The notes beneath the pieces were generated by a model. The model worked only from the letters and a program-made list of their open reading frames with translations, did no database searches and was not told the DNA's origin. From the NCBI GenBank assembly GCA_028023455.1, contig JAQFVV010012423.1:8102269-8166268 (forward strand): 64,000 nt of DNA. Direction: 5' to 3'. Numbering within the stretch: the stretch's first letter is position 1; each line of letters starts with the position of its first letter. Source of the DNA: Epiperipatus broadwayi. Its lineage: Eukaryota > Onychophora > Udeonychophora > Euonychophora > Peripatidae. Of this stretch, positions 1-12,372 are shown piece after piece. The position numbers and the translations under genes are program-made.

Positions 1-1314
1 TTATAGTTGGAAGTTTGTTTTAAAGTACTGCCAGTATGAAAAATTGCGCATATGTTTAGATAAATTTGAGGAATAAAAAGTAATAAATAAAACGTAATTA
101 ATTAATATAAATCATAATTTTTTTTTTTAAAAAAAGTCTTATTTAAAATCCAAGCGTTTAACGTTAAAGGTAGGAGAAAAGAAACTTGGAAGGGAGGGGG
201 CAGAAATTTAGCTGGTAGTAATGAATAAACAGTCAACAATTTTTTTTATCATATTTGTGTGTAATTACTGTGTTGTCTTTTAAAAAAAAAGTTTTGTCCT
301 TTTGAAATTTTAATATATAATCAATTTGTGTAACGTAATTACTAACACTAAGTAAATTCTTTTTTTTTTTTTAATGTTTTTGTTTTTTGAGGAAGTTTAC
401 TGATATGTAACGATATATAAATATGCCGTTACATTAATTTAAAATAAAAACTAAGTTCGCAAATAAAAATAAATTTATTAAAAATCTAAAAGCTAAAAAA
501 AATTAAAGAGTTGTTAAATATATATATATATTCGCACAAATGCAAAACTTTAAAAATATTTTTTTTTAATAAATAAAAGTATTTGAACGTACTTTGTTAT
601 AAAAAAGTTCAAGATTTAAAGATAAAATATTTTTGTAAATGGAAATGATTGTTTTATAAATTAATTGAAAAGCAAGCTAGCCCTTGCTCTTGTATAATTA
701 AAAAGTCTGATGAAAGATAGATAAGAAAATAAAGAAATTAGCTTGACCAATGGAAGCACAAAGCCTCAGCTCGGACCCTAATGAAAATGATGGATTAGTG
801 ACGTTTGTTCATTGAATCTGTGTGGATGATATAAAAGGAAAAATATTGAAATTAAGGACAGTTCCAGCTTTTTTGTGTTTGAGAGATGTGATAGGACGCA
901 CATATCACACTCTATTTAAAAAAAATGAAATGACTAATACCGGAATGGAACCAGCTAATGCCACCTCCAGCACATCAGATCGGTCTTCCAATGGAGACGT
1001 CGCGGGAATTAAAAACAGGAACCTGGACTCTTCTACCATGAGCTATGAACTTTACAAATTAATAAAAAAAAAAGTAATTAAGAACTTTCGTCAATTTTTT
1101 TTTAAAGATTCAGCTAATCTAAATTTTAAAATTAACTCTTATTTGATTTTCAAATTGATAATTAATGTTTAAATTATATATATTTGAGTTTGCTAAAAAA
1201 AAAAAGTCATATCCATTTTTTTTTATTTTTATTAATATTTATTTGTATAAATTATTTAAATGCATGAAATTTAAGTTGGGTATGGACATTGCATGGATTC
1301 GTTAGCGGTTAATT
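1..1314. other. AT-rich flank or intron with one unclassified small ORF
   Basis: This is low-complexity A/T-rich sequence with many poly-A/T runs, presumably intronic because CDC23 coding exons follow downstream. A reading frame starts at the ATG at 750 (reading MEAQSLSSDPNENDG), hits a stop near 814, and continues in frame from 822 to 1172. The second part is Ser/Thr/Asn-rich around residues 40-70 and Lys/Phe-rich at its end. I do not recognise it. The base composition around 740-1040 is less AT-biased than the surroundings, which suggests a remnant of an inserted element rather than a host exon. Confidence 0.3.
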
Positions 1315-2260
1315 ATGTTGTGGTTTTCATATTCGATTAGAATATATAAGTCATCGATGTCAATGCGGCATCTTATGATGAATGCCATTGGGTTTCTTGT
1401 ATTCCCTCTGCAACTGACGTTATCAATGACTTTGTATTTTGATCGGTTATGTTTATTTTGGAATGTTTTTGGCCATGGAATCTATGCAGCCGATCTATAC
1501 TCAACATTATAAAACAAATTTTATAAAATTCATCTGTGCGACCGTATATAAATGTTAAATTTAAGTCGGGCGTGAATGGCTATATAGATTTGTAAAGTTA
1601 TATATAGTTTAAGGGAGGGTAATCTTGGGTTATTTGTTTTGTAGTTAGATTGGGTCAGTGGATTGGATATATCGGTGTAATTAGTAGATGTAGTATGAGG
1701 TTTGCTACATGCAGAAGCGCAGTATAAGCCGCACACCTCTGTTTGCCTATGGAATTGAATAGTAAGATGGAAGGTGCGGTCCATTCCTATGGAGTTTTTT
1801 GTTTATTGTTCTTGCCAACAGATGTAGCATTTCTGTTTGGTTGAGAGACAATGTCTTCTCTAACTCTACTTACTGTTTCAGATGTACATTCCTGACAGTA
1901 TAGTATTTTGTGCTGTTGTATTCATGCTGCATTGAATACATCGATGTATTAGATGGATTGACGTTGGTTTGGCTGCGAACTTTTGATCTAGGGTTAAATA
2001 AGGGATAGAACATTTTCTTTTCAAATACAATCTATGCAGTCTATTCATACTCGACGATCTTAATAAAAAATATTTATTCATACTCGACAATCTTAAAATA
2101 GTTATAAATTTCATCTGTGTGAATGATTTAAAATCTAAAAATAATAATTTAAATTAAAAGTTAATATTAAAATCTAAATAATAAATGTTATTCCTCAAAT
2201 TTTAAATGATTATATATGTGCGTAAATAAATATTGTTTGTGTGTTAATTACTGGCAGTGG
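1315..2260 (+). repeat. Unclassified dispersed repeat Z, copy 1
   Basis: This block is less AT-rich than its surroundings and matches, in inverted orientation, the block at about 58484-59170. Shared landmarks include TTAATTACTGGCAGTGGC near 2245, TTGGTTTGGCTGCGAACTTTT near 1964, GATGTACATTCCTGACAG near 1880 and TTATTTGTTTTGTAGTTAG near 1629. No long ORF or reverse transcriptase motif is visible. Similarity is clear but diverged, with indels. It could be a piece of a long terminal repeat or an untranslated part of a large element. The left boundary is uncertain because matching beyond 1300 is weak by eye. Confidence 0.55.
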
Positions 2261-2329
2261 CATATTTTATTCTTTGTTTAATATTAAAAAATAGTCTTAG
2301 ATAAGAATTTATCAATATAAATCTCTGCT

Positions 2330-2450
2330 ACTCTGCTGAGGTAGTGACAATGGGCTAACGGTCTAAAATAAATATAGTGGGGTCTTAACAGCGCGTATCT
2401 GCCTACTATATAAATTTTCTAGGTTCAAATGCCTAGTGGCGCCCTGTAGT
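2330..2450 (+). repeat. tRNA-derived SINE-like unit (decayed)
   Basis: The segment contains an A-box-like TGGGCTAACGG near 2350 and, about 80 bp downstream, a B-box-like GGTTCAAATGCC (one extra base against GGTTCRANNCC). This spacing is longer than in a tRNA, so the assignment is weak. Similar RNA polymerase III-like signals recur near 10.2, 13.95, 18.1 and 41.7 kb. No target duplication was found. Confidence 0.3.
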
Positions 2451-3691
2451 GCAGATTATGTTAAGTCTCCTATCTCCCCGATCGTTATAATATATATATA
2501 TGGGCATGCTGGATTCTCTTATGATCATATTGATTCTAATATAGAGAGTAATAGCCCAAACCTATATTCTAATTTTATTATAGTGCTTTATTTCATTGGA
2601 GTGAAAGGCTGCTTCAAAATTTCAATTTCTCTAGTTCAGTGTCCATAGCGAACCTCTTATTTCCAAATTTAGCATCATTAGTGATTAACACCTTTGGCTT
2701 ATATGATTTTTTTTTTAGGAAAAATATATATTTAAACTAAAGTCTTTCTCTGTCATAAGCATCTAAACTTTGGTCTATCTTTTTGAAGATAATCCTCAGT
2801 TTGATATGATAAAACCAGTTATCTTTATCATTTTCAAATTGTCATTCAGTAACACATTGTTTAAAGGCATTCATGCCATTCAGATCAATGCTAGAAAAAT
2901 ATTCTTGTTTATACCAAAGAATATAACCTTACAAGGCTTTTGGATACAATATAGTATAGGAATTATCTGAAATATCTTTTTGTAGATATCATGCATCATT
3001 AAATAAATATAATACATCACAGCTGTACTTGCAAGTCCCCAAGACATGACATTAAAGGATTTTTAGGTAACCTTTCAACAATGACTCTGTAGTATTAAAT
3101 AAATTGATCATCACATGAAAATGAATTTACTACTTTTTTTAAATTTGCTTTTATACTATTACGATTACTAAAGTTATCAAAATTGTTCCCATTATATTGT
3201 GTGATACCTGTATGCATATATTTTTAAAATGTAAAAATGGGGTCAATATTAAGTTTTTTCTGTTTGTGTGTGTTTGAAAAGAATTACATTTTAACATAGT
3301 AAATTCTTTAATTTGAATTTATAACAAAAATGATTTTTTCTCAAATGGTAGGTAAAAGAAAATGTGGCATGAAACATTACAACTAGCTTTGAGAAACAAA
3401 GAAGAAAGATTTTGTTAAGAATTATGAATGTAAAAGCTACAAATGAAAAAATTAAAATGTGAAAATTTTAGGACAAAAAGTCAAAAAATTAAGATAGATA
3501 GCAAAAAAATAAAGAAAAAGTATTAGAAAGAAGTTACATGTTTGTGCTGTCTTAAAAAAAAACATGGAGGTGGGAAAATTATATCTTATTTAATGATGAA
3601 AGTAATTCAATTTATAGTTATTTTGAAATTATTTTTTAAGTGATTTATATTTAAAAATTTTATAGTAATTCTATAATTTCTATTTTATCAG
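2451..3691. other. Intronic sequence, nothing recognised
   Basis: AT-rich sequence leading into the splice acceptor of the first visible CDC23 exon. It ends with a T/A-rich polypyrimidine-like tract and TTTTATCAG at the exon edge. Short open frames near 2436 and 2770 show no coding character. Confidence 0.5.
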
Positions 3692-3829
3692 GCCTAATGA
3701 TTCCAGAATGTTGGTTGCTCTTGGAGAAGCTTATGAAAAATTAGAGAAATTGCAAGAAGCCAAAAAATGTTTCTGGAAAGCTCATTCTGTTGGAGATGTA
3801 GAAGGAATTGCATTAGTCAAACTAGCAAA
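3692..3829 (+). CDS. CDC23: CDC23/APC8 exon (TPR region), first of four visible
   Basis: This exon encodes part of the C-terminal TPR superhelix of CDC23 (APC8), a scaffold subunit of the anaphase-promoting complex/cyclosome, the nuclear and cytoplasmic ubiquitin ligase that drives mitotic exit. It reads PNDSRMLVALGEAYEKL and then a helix containing EAKKCFWKAHSVGDVEG, the strongly conserved animal CDC23 motif in which PNDSRMLVALGE is diagnostic. The acceptor is TTTTATCAG and the donor is GTAAGT at 3830. The exon enters with the last base of an Arg codon and leaves with two bases of a Lys codon (AA), completed by the next exon. The N-terminal part of the protein must lie left of this window. 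Assignment is from recognised family motifs, not a search. Confidence 0.9.
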
Positions 3830-4117
3830 GTAAGTTCAGTGGGTTTATGAAATGAGATATTTTTACCTGCTTAGATAGATATTATATAATACACTTATAT
3901 AACAACAACAACAAAAAAGCATAGCTCTCTGCTCTAGCCTTATTTTTAAGAATCAGCAGTTATCAGATTGTAATGCATCTAATTTTCATCTCTAACCTGA
4001 TTTCTCGCTTTTTGGTTTTATTAAATGAGGTCTATTATATATGTTTGTAAATATAATGGATACAGTTAATCGTACTATAAAGAAATACCAGATAGATAAA
4101 TTTATAATATTACATAT
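3830..4117 (+). other. Start of a ~9.8-kb CDC23 intron
   Basis: The intron begins with GTAAGT and runs to the AG before 13605. This first part is plain AT-rich sequence with a short (ACA)n run near 3902. Most of the intron length is accounted for by the mobile-element remnants listed separately. Confidence 0.7.
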
Positions 4118-5400
4118 TGTAACGGTCAGAAAACGTGTGACTCGTAAACATAGTGCAGAATTCGACCACCATACAGAACAGCAGCACCATCGAGTAGCGA
4201 AGCCACTCGTGGTACTGAGTTCGAACATAGTTTATCGGTTCCACAATACAATCCACGAAACAACGCATCTGATGCGACATTAGTAAATATTTCCTTAGGC
4301 ACGGTGGTCAGGGATATGCAAGAGACTCATGATTTTATTCTCGAGTTAGCCAATAACCAAACTAATATTAATTAAACATTCATATTTACATAATCGAGGA
4401 AACATTATATAGAATGGGTATCGAATAAATGAAACGTAATGCAGACATATAGTTTAAAATTATTTATTAATACATTTTAATAAAACAATCTAATAATATT
4501 TTATGGACTAACAGCTTCAGTAGCGGGATTTGCGACATGATTATATTTTAAAGAATACATTTATTTATTTAGACATTATTTTATATTGAGGATTTCAGTA
4601 GCGGTATTTCCGATACTGTAATGTTTACAAAAGGAATACATTTATTTGAAGGCGTAATCTAGCTACCTAAAATTCTCGAGTAAGTATTTCTAATGCATGC
4701 CTTGGGGAATTTATACCTTTGCAATGCAAGAGTCTAAAGTAAGATTTAAGAGTAGCGGCGGACATATATTTATTTAATTAAAATATTTATCTTATGACTA
4801 AGGGCAAACATTTATTTGAGAGTGAATTATGAAGATAATGCAGAGGCGGAGTGATATATAGAATAATAAAACTAAGTAAAGGAACACGTGGTACGCTTTA
4901 GAAAGGCGATATGGAATGGCAGTATATCGAAACTGCAATGCCGTGAAGGAGTTTATAAGAATGTCGGGCTGGTCTCTGCCATCGGCCCGACGAAGTAAGG
5001 TGTCACATAAGCATAACCAGGGACAAGCGGTCCGTGTCGCAGTTTTGCCGGCTGGCTGCATGACATTGTCAAGTCCTACGGGAGCACCCATTATGCCCGC
5101 TTGTGTAGGACGACTGGGGTTAATTTCAACCCTGAAGAATCCGGAAATTTCACGGCGGAATGGGTCATCGCGTCTCTAAAACGTAACACATGTATACTGT
5201 ATAAACGGTTATGATGAGATTTAAGTAGATTTCTGACTTGGCCCTACATTACCAACATTTACTCAAGAACTCTGGCGACTCTCAAAGAAATGGGATTTTC
5301 TAGAATTATTCATTAGATTTAATAAATACAATATATATAAACTGGGAGTTATTACAACTAATATGCCAGCCATTTGCGAAGTAGTAGACCCTGCATTACA
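4118..5400. repeat. Candidate solo LTR or other inserted repeat
   Basis: The block starts TGTAACGG and ends GCATTACA, so it has the TG...CA ends and short inverted termini (TGTAA/TTACA) of a long terminal repeat. It has several segments of clearly higher GC than the intron around it (for example 4970-5180) and polyadenylation-like AATAAA near its right part. Two internal segments near 4520 and 4590 share a motif around TTTCAGTAGCGG. No coding region and no convincing target duplication (CATAT left, ATAAT right) were found. It could equally be an unrelated non-autonomous element. Confidence 0.35.
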
Positions 5401-6949
5401 ATAATGATGCACTGAATGCGTGTCGATTTATATGAAAGTAAAGTTATTTAGGAAAGTAAATATTAATGAAAATTGGACACGCATTCATTGTTTTAAGCGA
5501 TCATAGATTTAAACTTTGAAATTTGAGACGATTATGAGCATGCAATAAGTAAATAATAACTATAGATAGAATGTAGATTTGAGAAATACGCACCCAAGAA
5601 AGACAGAGTGAGGTAAGCTAGATTATTAGAGAAATTTACATATTAAATTAATTATTCAGTTTTAGTTATACATATGGTAGTTTTACATTTTATAATTTAG
5701 ATAAGTAGTATGAAGAAGAGCTATAGCATATTATTAGAGTACTCTAGAGTTTGAACACAGACAGGTACCTGTTTTATAAGAAGTTTTCTGATTCCATTAG
5801 TTTAGCAGCAAAAAGTTCACGAGTGGCAATTCTTTCTTGTATTTAGATATTCATTTAATTTCATGGCAGCAGCAGCTTTCTCATTCGTTTCAGGCAGCAG
5901 ATCTTCATGGTGAATTTATGACGGGCAATGGAAAGTTCGGCATCCGATAGGCCACCTCCCGATGGAGAATAATCTAGGTGCTTTACTCGGTCATACCTTG
6001 GCAGGAACAAATTATTTTATTATTTTTGGAGACTCTCAGTGATCGAGAGCAAAGCTAAAGTTTAAGTGAATGTCTCCAGCAAGTCTAAGATGGCCTCTTT
6101 TTTTATCTTGATCTTTCACATTTTTGTTAAGATATTTTTAGGTTCTACTTAATCTGCCCTGAGGATAATCAATGCATTTTGTTGGTTTTTAATTAAAGAA
6201 AGCTGCCGTTCTATTGTTTACATTTTACATTTACTAATTATATTTTGGGGAATTTTTCTTTAATTAATCTATTATCTATCACTGACCGATGCTTTTAAAT
6301 TTCAAAGACAAAAAGGGAACATAAGATTATTTTAACTTTTAATTAAATATTACATCAGATTTTTTTAGAATTATTATTAAACGAAATTTAAACAAAGCAA
6401 TAAATACGAACTTTATAATCCAAAATAAATGATTAAAATTATACAAAATTATATAACTAAAAGAAATCTAAATTATATTATTTTATCCCTATTTATTGCG
6501 TTTAATTTGAGATCGAAATGTGTGCGTGTTTATGCTGAATTCTACATATATTTATACATTTTAATATTACTACACACACAGTTCGATACCAAAAAGTTTA
6601 AATTTGGGCGGGATAGACCGGTCAGTGAGAGACGACAGAAAAAGGTGAAACTTAAGATTCGAATACGAATCTTACTGTTTCAATATATAGAATAAAGGTT
6701 ACTGACAATTAACTTAATCCTATATATATTTTATTCCCCAGCAGAAAATTTATTAAGGTGTTCCTCGAATCAAATATCATACTTTATTCTGTACATTAAT
6801 ATAATGACATATAATATTAAATTAGGAATATATAAATCTGATAAAGAGTGAAAAATAAATCACCTTTGCTTTTAAATAGCTATATATCATTTATAAATAG
6901 TAAGTCAGGAAAGTTTATGTAGTTATGCCAGGTGATTGTATGACTGCAG
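5401..6949. other. Intronic sequence with short inverted repeats
   Basis: Contains a 12-bp perfect inverted repeat (TGAATGCGTGTC near 5416 and its complement near 5476) spaced about 50 bp, and a small hairpin AAGATTCG-AATA-CGAATCTT near 6653. A less AT-rich patch at 5860-6000 looks like repeat debris. An 88-codon open frame at 6429-6695 is unconvincing. No gene is recognised. Confidence 0.45.
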
Positions 6950-8075
6950 CAGTAATATTGATATTTTGGTTATAAAGATGTTAGAAATTACAGATCTGTC
7001 AGCCATCTATCAGGTCTATAAGTAAATCTTTTATCAAGAGAATCAAACCAACCAAAAAACAAGCTGAATTTAAAAATTATTCTGTTAGGAAAAGTTATAA
7101 AAAAGACTTATTCTGAGTTGCCATTATTACTTTGAGATGATTAAAACTTTGTATCATCAAAGTATGAACTGGAGATATTGTCATAACCTGAAGAATATTT
7201 ATCAAAATGCATCGGAGTGATTAGATTACATGGAGAAATTAAGAAGAGTAACATAGAGTGGAATGTGTGACAGAGTGATTCCATCTACCAAAGTTTTACA
7301 AAAAGTATTTAGTAGCATTAAAATGCAAAGCTAAAGGAGTAGAAGTAGCTGGAGATTATTTTGCAGGTTGTATAGGTGTTTTTACAAATAATGCTTCAGG
7401 AAATATTGCAAGAGTCAGAAGATGAAAGTAAGACTAAAGATAAATGCTAGAAAGACTAAAGTAATGATTAATCAATTTGCTCAGAATAAGAAAATACATA
7501 TTGATAACCAGGATTAGAAGAAGTTAACCATTATAAATTTCTTGATCAAATTATTAACACAGATGGAAACATAATGGATGAAAATAAGCATAAAATTAAA
7601 CTTGGATGAAATATTTTTGGTAGAAATATTATTAAGAGAAAATATGCCAATGTGTTTAGAAATAAAGGTTTTTAATATATGTGTTTTACCAGTTCTTTTT
7701 ATTTACCTGAGACTTGAACATTTAAAAGAAGACTAATACAGAATTTATACCACTCAACGAAGTATGAGGAAATATATATTGGGAGTAACAAAAAAGGATC
7801 AAAAATGAAATATATGGTGAGGGAACAATCGAGGATCATTGATATTTTGAAAGAATTAAGAGACTAAAACTACAAAAAATGATAAGAGATTTGATAATTG
7901 AAGTTTTAAATTGAATTCCAAGAAATTATAAAAGATCTAAATATGAAATGAATGGACGAAATAAGGATGTTTGCTGGTGTGATGTGGCAAAGAGAGGTTA
8001 GGGATCAGAAAAACTGCATTAAATTTGAACAGAATTTTATTTTGTAATAGACTGTTAATAGTTGGAAATAATGAT
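6950..8075 (+). pseudogene. LINE-A reverse transcriptase remnant, copy 1 (heavily decayed)
   Basis: This remnant can be aligned by eye with the better-preserved LINE-A copy at 8881-9870. It starts with an RT finger motif (NYRSVSHLSGL near 6990, corresponding to the NYRPI-type motif of LINE reverse transcriptases). It then repeats the copy-2 segments for the region after the FADD palm motif, including the Lys-Thr-Lys-rich stretch near 7460 and the block near 7760-7810. The reading frame has many stops and indels. A TGATGATT-type tail and an AT dinucleotide run follow, as at the 3' end of copy 2. It is a dead fragment inside a CDC23 intron, in the sense orientation. Confidence 0.75.
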
Positions 8076-8880
8076 GATTATATATATATATATATATAAA
8101 TATTTGGTTATTAATATTATTATATAAAACTATCATTAATATATAATAAATTTATTATATGGGATTAAATTCTCTGGTTTAACATCTCTAATGTATATAT
8201 ATATATTATTCTGTGCCCCTAATTGAAATATTGCATTTCACCCTACCTTCAGCAATTATTGAGATCTTATATTTGATTTTAAGAATATTTAAATGATTTT
8301 CCGGTTGCAAAACAAAATACATTCTTTACAATGATATAAATAAGATTACTATAACTTTATTTGTTTACATACATCTGTGGTTTTATTAACTATTTTTATT
8401 ATATGTAATAAGTTTGTGTTAGTAATATTATTATACACTCACACATTGATATATTTACATATATGTTAAATTTTTTGCCTGCAAAAATAAATATGTAATT
8501 AATAGTGTATTAATGATAATGTAAGGACCTATTTTTCATTTGCTTGCTGCATTCATAACATATCTAAATATAGATTAAATTGCTTCTGGATTATTATAAT
8601 AAATTACTAGAAAGATGCTAAATTTTAGTATTTTTCATATGAAAAAGTATATTTAAATAATTTTTCGGAATTTATTTTTATGCAGACTTATTACTTAAAA
8701 GCTTATTAAACTTAATATTATAATTGATTTTATTATAAAGGATATTAATATTTTTTACTTTGATAAATTTTAGACTTTATAATAGAAATAAATATAAGAA
8801 ATTACTCCAGGGGTTGCTGAATTGGAAATTGTTAAAATAACTTTTTGAGTGTTTTTATTTGGGCAATATATATATATATG
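8076..8880. repeat. AT dinucleotide tail and AT-rich spacer between LINE-A copies
   Basis: (TA)n tracts at about 8078-8098, 8193-8206 and 8867-8880 sit at the 3' end of LINE-A copy 1 and the left edge of copy 2. The spacer itself shows nothing recognisable. Confidence 0.5.
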
Positions 8881-9870
8881 CAACAGCAACAATTAGATTA
8901 CATAATGATACCGGAAAAATCAACATTGAGAAAGGTGTAAGGCAAGGTGACTCCATATCTCCAAAACTTTTTACAGCAGTGCTGTAAGAAGTATTTTGTG
9001 GATTAAAATGGGAAACTAAAGGAATGAAAGTAAATGGAGAGTATTTAAGTCATTTAGATTTTGCAGATGATGTAGTTGTTTTTGCAAATAATGCTTCAGA
9101 GCTGCAGGAAATGTTGCAGGAGTTAGCAGATGAAAGTAGAAAAGTAGGACTAAAGATAAATGTTAAAAAGACTAAAGTAATGTTTAATCGATTTGCTCAA
9201 AATATGAAAATAAAGATTGATTATGAAGAATTAGAAGAAGTTAACAGTTACAAATACCTAGGTCAGACTATTAATACAGATGGAAACATAATGGAGGAAA
9301 TTAATCATAGAATTAAACTTGGTTGGAGTGCTTTTGGTAGAAATAACTTGATAATAAAAGGAAATATGCCTATGTGTTTGAAAAGAATGGTTTTTAACAA
9401 ATCTGTTTTACCAGTTCTTACTTATGGATCTGAGACTTGGACACTTAATAGAAGAGCAATACAGAGACTTCAGTATGGAGAGATGTATATTGGGAGTAAC
9501 AAGAAGAGATCGAAAATGCAATGTATGGGTAAGACAACAAACAGGTGTTACTGACCTTATTGAAAAAATTAAAAGATTGAAATGGAGTTGGGCTGGACAT
9601 ATTGCTAGAAGAAATGATAATAGATGGACAATTGAAATTTTAAACGGGATTCCAAGAGATTGTAAAAGACCCAGAAAGAGACCACATGTGAGATGGATGG
9701 ATGAAATAAGAAAATGTGCAGGGGTGTTGTGGAAAAGAGAAGCTAAAGATCGGAGAAGATGGATTAAACTTGGAGAGACCTTCATCCTTCTGTGGATTGA
9801 TAATGGTTGATGATGATGATGATATGACAGAATCTTGGATGATTAGAAGTTTAAAAAAAAAAAAAAAATT
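8881..9870 (+). pseudogene. LINE-A reverse transcriptase, 5'-truncated copy 2
   Basis: The C-terminal half of a non-LTR retrotransposon reverse transcriptase. The frame opens with the palm motif GVRQGDSISPKLF (8935-8975), crosses one stop near 8985, and continues through the catalytic FADDVVVFANN (9057-9092), the KTKVMFN and YKYLGQ motifs, LPVLTYGSETWTL (9410-9445), then after a frameshift near 9470-9490 LGVTRRDRK, KLKWSWAGHIAR and NRWTIEILN. The end reads LGETFILLW and is followed by a (TGATGA)n stretch and an A-rich run. This C-terminus is typical of RTE/CR1-type endonuclease-reverse transcriptase elements; the exact clade is uncertain. The endonuclease and RT fingers are missing, so this is a 5'-truncated, dead insertion in the CDC23 intron. 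Confidence 0.88.
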
Positions 9871-12242
9871 GAAGAAAATTGTAAAGGTATGTTAATAGAC
9901 CAACTTAAAACGATATTAAAAAGAAACATTAGAAATTTTTTTGTGGTAAAAATTAAGAAGCAGAAAAATTCAATTGACCAATGATGTAATTAGAGCAAGA
10001 GAAATTATGAAAGATAAGTTGGAAAGATTAAAAAAGAGAAAAGGTATTTATAAATAATTTTAAGAAATAGCTATGAATATTTGAAAAAAAGGGGAGGGAT
10101 AAAGTCTGGAAAAGTTTTTCAAATGGGATTGGTCTGTGGCAGACAATTGGATATCGATAATATAAAGAAAAATAAAAACTTTCTGTGGTTTGGTGCAATG
10201 ATAGGCTGATACTTATAAGTCCAAGGATCGCGGCCCAGTTCTGTCACTTCTAGTGCTCAAATTCTTTATGAACTTTCGAATCTTTCAAAGGAAACATTAT
10301 TAGATGATAAACAATAATTACAAAAGATCTTGTTACAAGGATTGAACTTGTAAGTTAAGTATAAATATAGAATATACTTATTTACATTTTTTTTTATAAA
10401 TAATTTTCTATTAGTACTGTTTCTTGTTAAAGTTCATAAAGATATTGTCTTTAAAGTTCCAATTATTCCAGATTATAATATTATTTCGGAAATGTACATA
10501 ACATAAATATAATTTGCCATTACAAATAGCAATTGATTATCTCTGATAATTGTTATAAATGTAAGTAATTCAATGTATCTTCAAGATTGTAGCTTAAATA
10601 TACTAGTCCAAATATTAGCATAAATATTTTTCTGTTTATATAGTATTTAAAAGATATATTATTGTTTGAATTACTTGCATTATCTGATTTATTGTATAAT
10701 CACTTGCATTCAACATCACAAATAAAGTAAATATATTTTTTGCTAACATTAAATGTCAGTTTTACTGAGAATTATTTTTATATAAAATTAATATTTTTAG
10801 AATATCATGTTTTTTAACACAAGAAATATATTTGAATTTGCATTAAAAATATAGGAATTCTTATGTGATGTCATATTTTTCATTTGAATTCTATTCCCAA
10901 TAATTATACTCCTCATTAGCAGCCATTTATTAAATGATTTGTTTTTCTAACTAGAGAAAAAGAATAATGAAGACAGAAATATAAAAAATAAAAAAGTTGA
11001 ATGACAAAGAAAAGAAAAGATTAATCAGAATTAATGTGCTTCTAATTAAAGGATAGAAATGCACATAATCCTATTATAATGCAGGGATAACTAACAATAT
11101 AAAAGGCTCATGATTGGGCCCTGAGCTCAGTAAAGATAATAATGAGAAAGAAAATGGAGAGAAAATAGGAGAAATAATGTTAATAATTAATTAATTTAAC
11201 TATAAATTTTAGTAGAAATTATTAACAAATTAAGAAGATTACTTGTATTCTTACACAATTTTTGATGTGGTATAATATGTAATAGTCTCTCATATATGTT
11301 GTTTCAATTATCCATAGCTTGAAAAAATGTTAAATAAAAAAATTAGAAATTAATAAAAATAGGTTTTAATTTCCTAAATTTTAATTTGCAGAGCAATTGT
11401 TTTGCACTGCAAAATAATACTAGAAATAGTTGATGTAATCTTTTTCAATAAAGTTTTTAGTTTTCTCATTTATTTAAAAAAATTAATAATCAAATGATTT
11501 ATTGTTTAGGAATTCATAATAAGTTTGAGCACCAGAAGTGATTAGACTTGAATTATGATCCATGGACCTTGAATTCCAATCTACCACTATGATTGCATTA
11601 AAACATATTGCTTATCTTTTTCATTTCATCACATGAAGAATTTAAAGTGATTGTTTTTATCTTTTGAAAGAAAAAGGGATGGAAATGAAGATTTTTTAGC
11701 TTGCAGATATTCCTATTTATTCTTTTTTTTTTTTTAAAAAAAAGATGCAGTAGTAACTTTGTTATGAAGTTGCTAATTATTTATTTTTGTTAACTATTTT
11801 TATTGATATCTTTTTTTTTTTCTGTTGATATACTTGTTTTAATGTAATTATATTATAGATATTTACATACATATTAAAAAAGTCTTAGTATACATGTGTC
11901 TTAATCTTAAAAATCCTAGCAGACTGTTATTCACTCTGCAATCTGTAATATGATTGTTAACAGTCAAAATTCATTTAACAAAGATTTCAATGAAAATTAA
12001 TTGTTTAATTGAATATCATGATTAAAATTTTAATTGTAACTATTGTCCCTAAATGTCATCTGCAATCAATATATTAAGAGTTGACTAAAATAAATGCATG
12101 AGAATTTTATATTTAAATACGTATGATATTTATTGTTCATATTTTAATAGTATATGTATTTTACTCATATTTTATATTAGACTATTTACTATGAAAATAA
12201 AAGCTACAAAGTAAAAAAGAATAAAACTTTTTAATTAACAAA
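9871..12242. other. Intronic AT-rich sequence with one possible SINE-like unit
   Basis: At about 10170-10265 there is a less AT-rich segment (TTTGGTGCAATGATAGGC then GGATCGCGGCCCAGTTC) that resembles a decayed tRNA-derived unit. The remainder is AT-rich intron without recognisable motifs. A CAT-rich stretch at 9960-10080 (repeated AAGAGA/GAAAG) shows nothing coding. Confidence 0.35.
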
Positions 12243-12372
12243 TAGCACAACTTTTTTTTTTTAAGTGTCATAGCATCGGCCGGGACGTGAACCCGCAACC
12301 CGGGCAACTGCCTGCAAGTGCAAGGCAGTCGCGCTGACCTCTCGACCACCATTGCAAGACTAGCACAACTTT
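12243..12372 (-). repeat. Short tRNA-derived retroposon (SINE) with 12-bp target duplication
   Basis: On the minus strand a ~95-bp GC-rich unit runs from 12360 to 12265, with an A-box TGGTCGAGAGG, a hairpin where the anticodon arm would be (CTGCC...GGCAG), and a B-box-like GGTTCACGTCC (one mismatch to GGTTCRANNCC) at tRNA-like spacing. It ends in a poly-A (poly-T at 12252-12262 on the + strand). The 12-mer TAGCACAACTTT is found on both sides (from 12243 and at 12361-12372), the expected target-site duplication of LINE-mediated retroposition. It lacks CCA and a clean acceptor stem, so a functional tRNA gene is unlikely. It lies antisense in a CDC23 intron. Confidence 0.8.

Noticed and set aside
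9408-9785. Minus-strand 125-codon ORF over LINE-A copy 2
   Set aside because: It is the complement of the reverse transcriptase C-terminal region and has no motif of its own.
12265-12360. Functional tRNA gene
   Set aside because: A- and B-boxes are present, but the acceptor stem does not pair, the B-box and T-arm have a mismatch, and the unit ends in poly-A between target duplications, so it is a retroposon.
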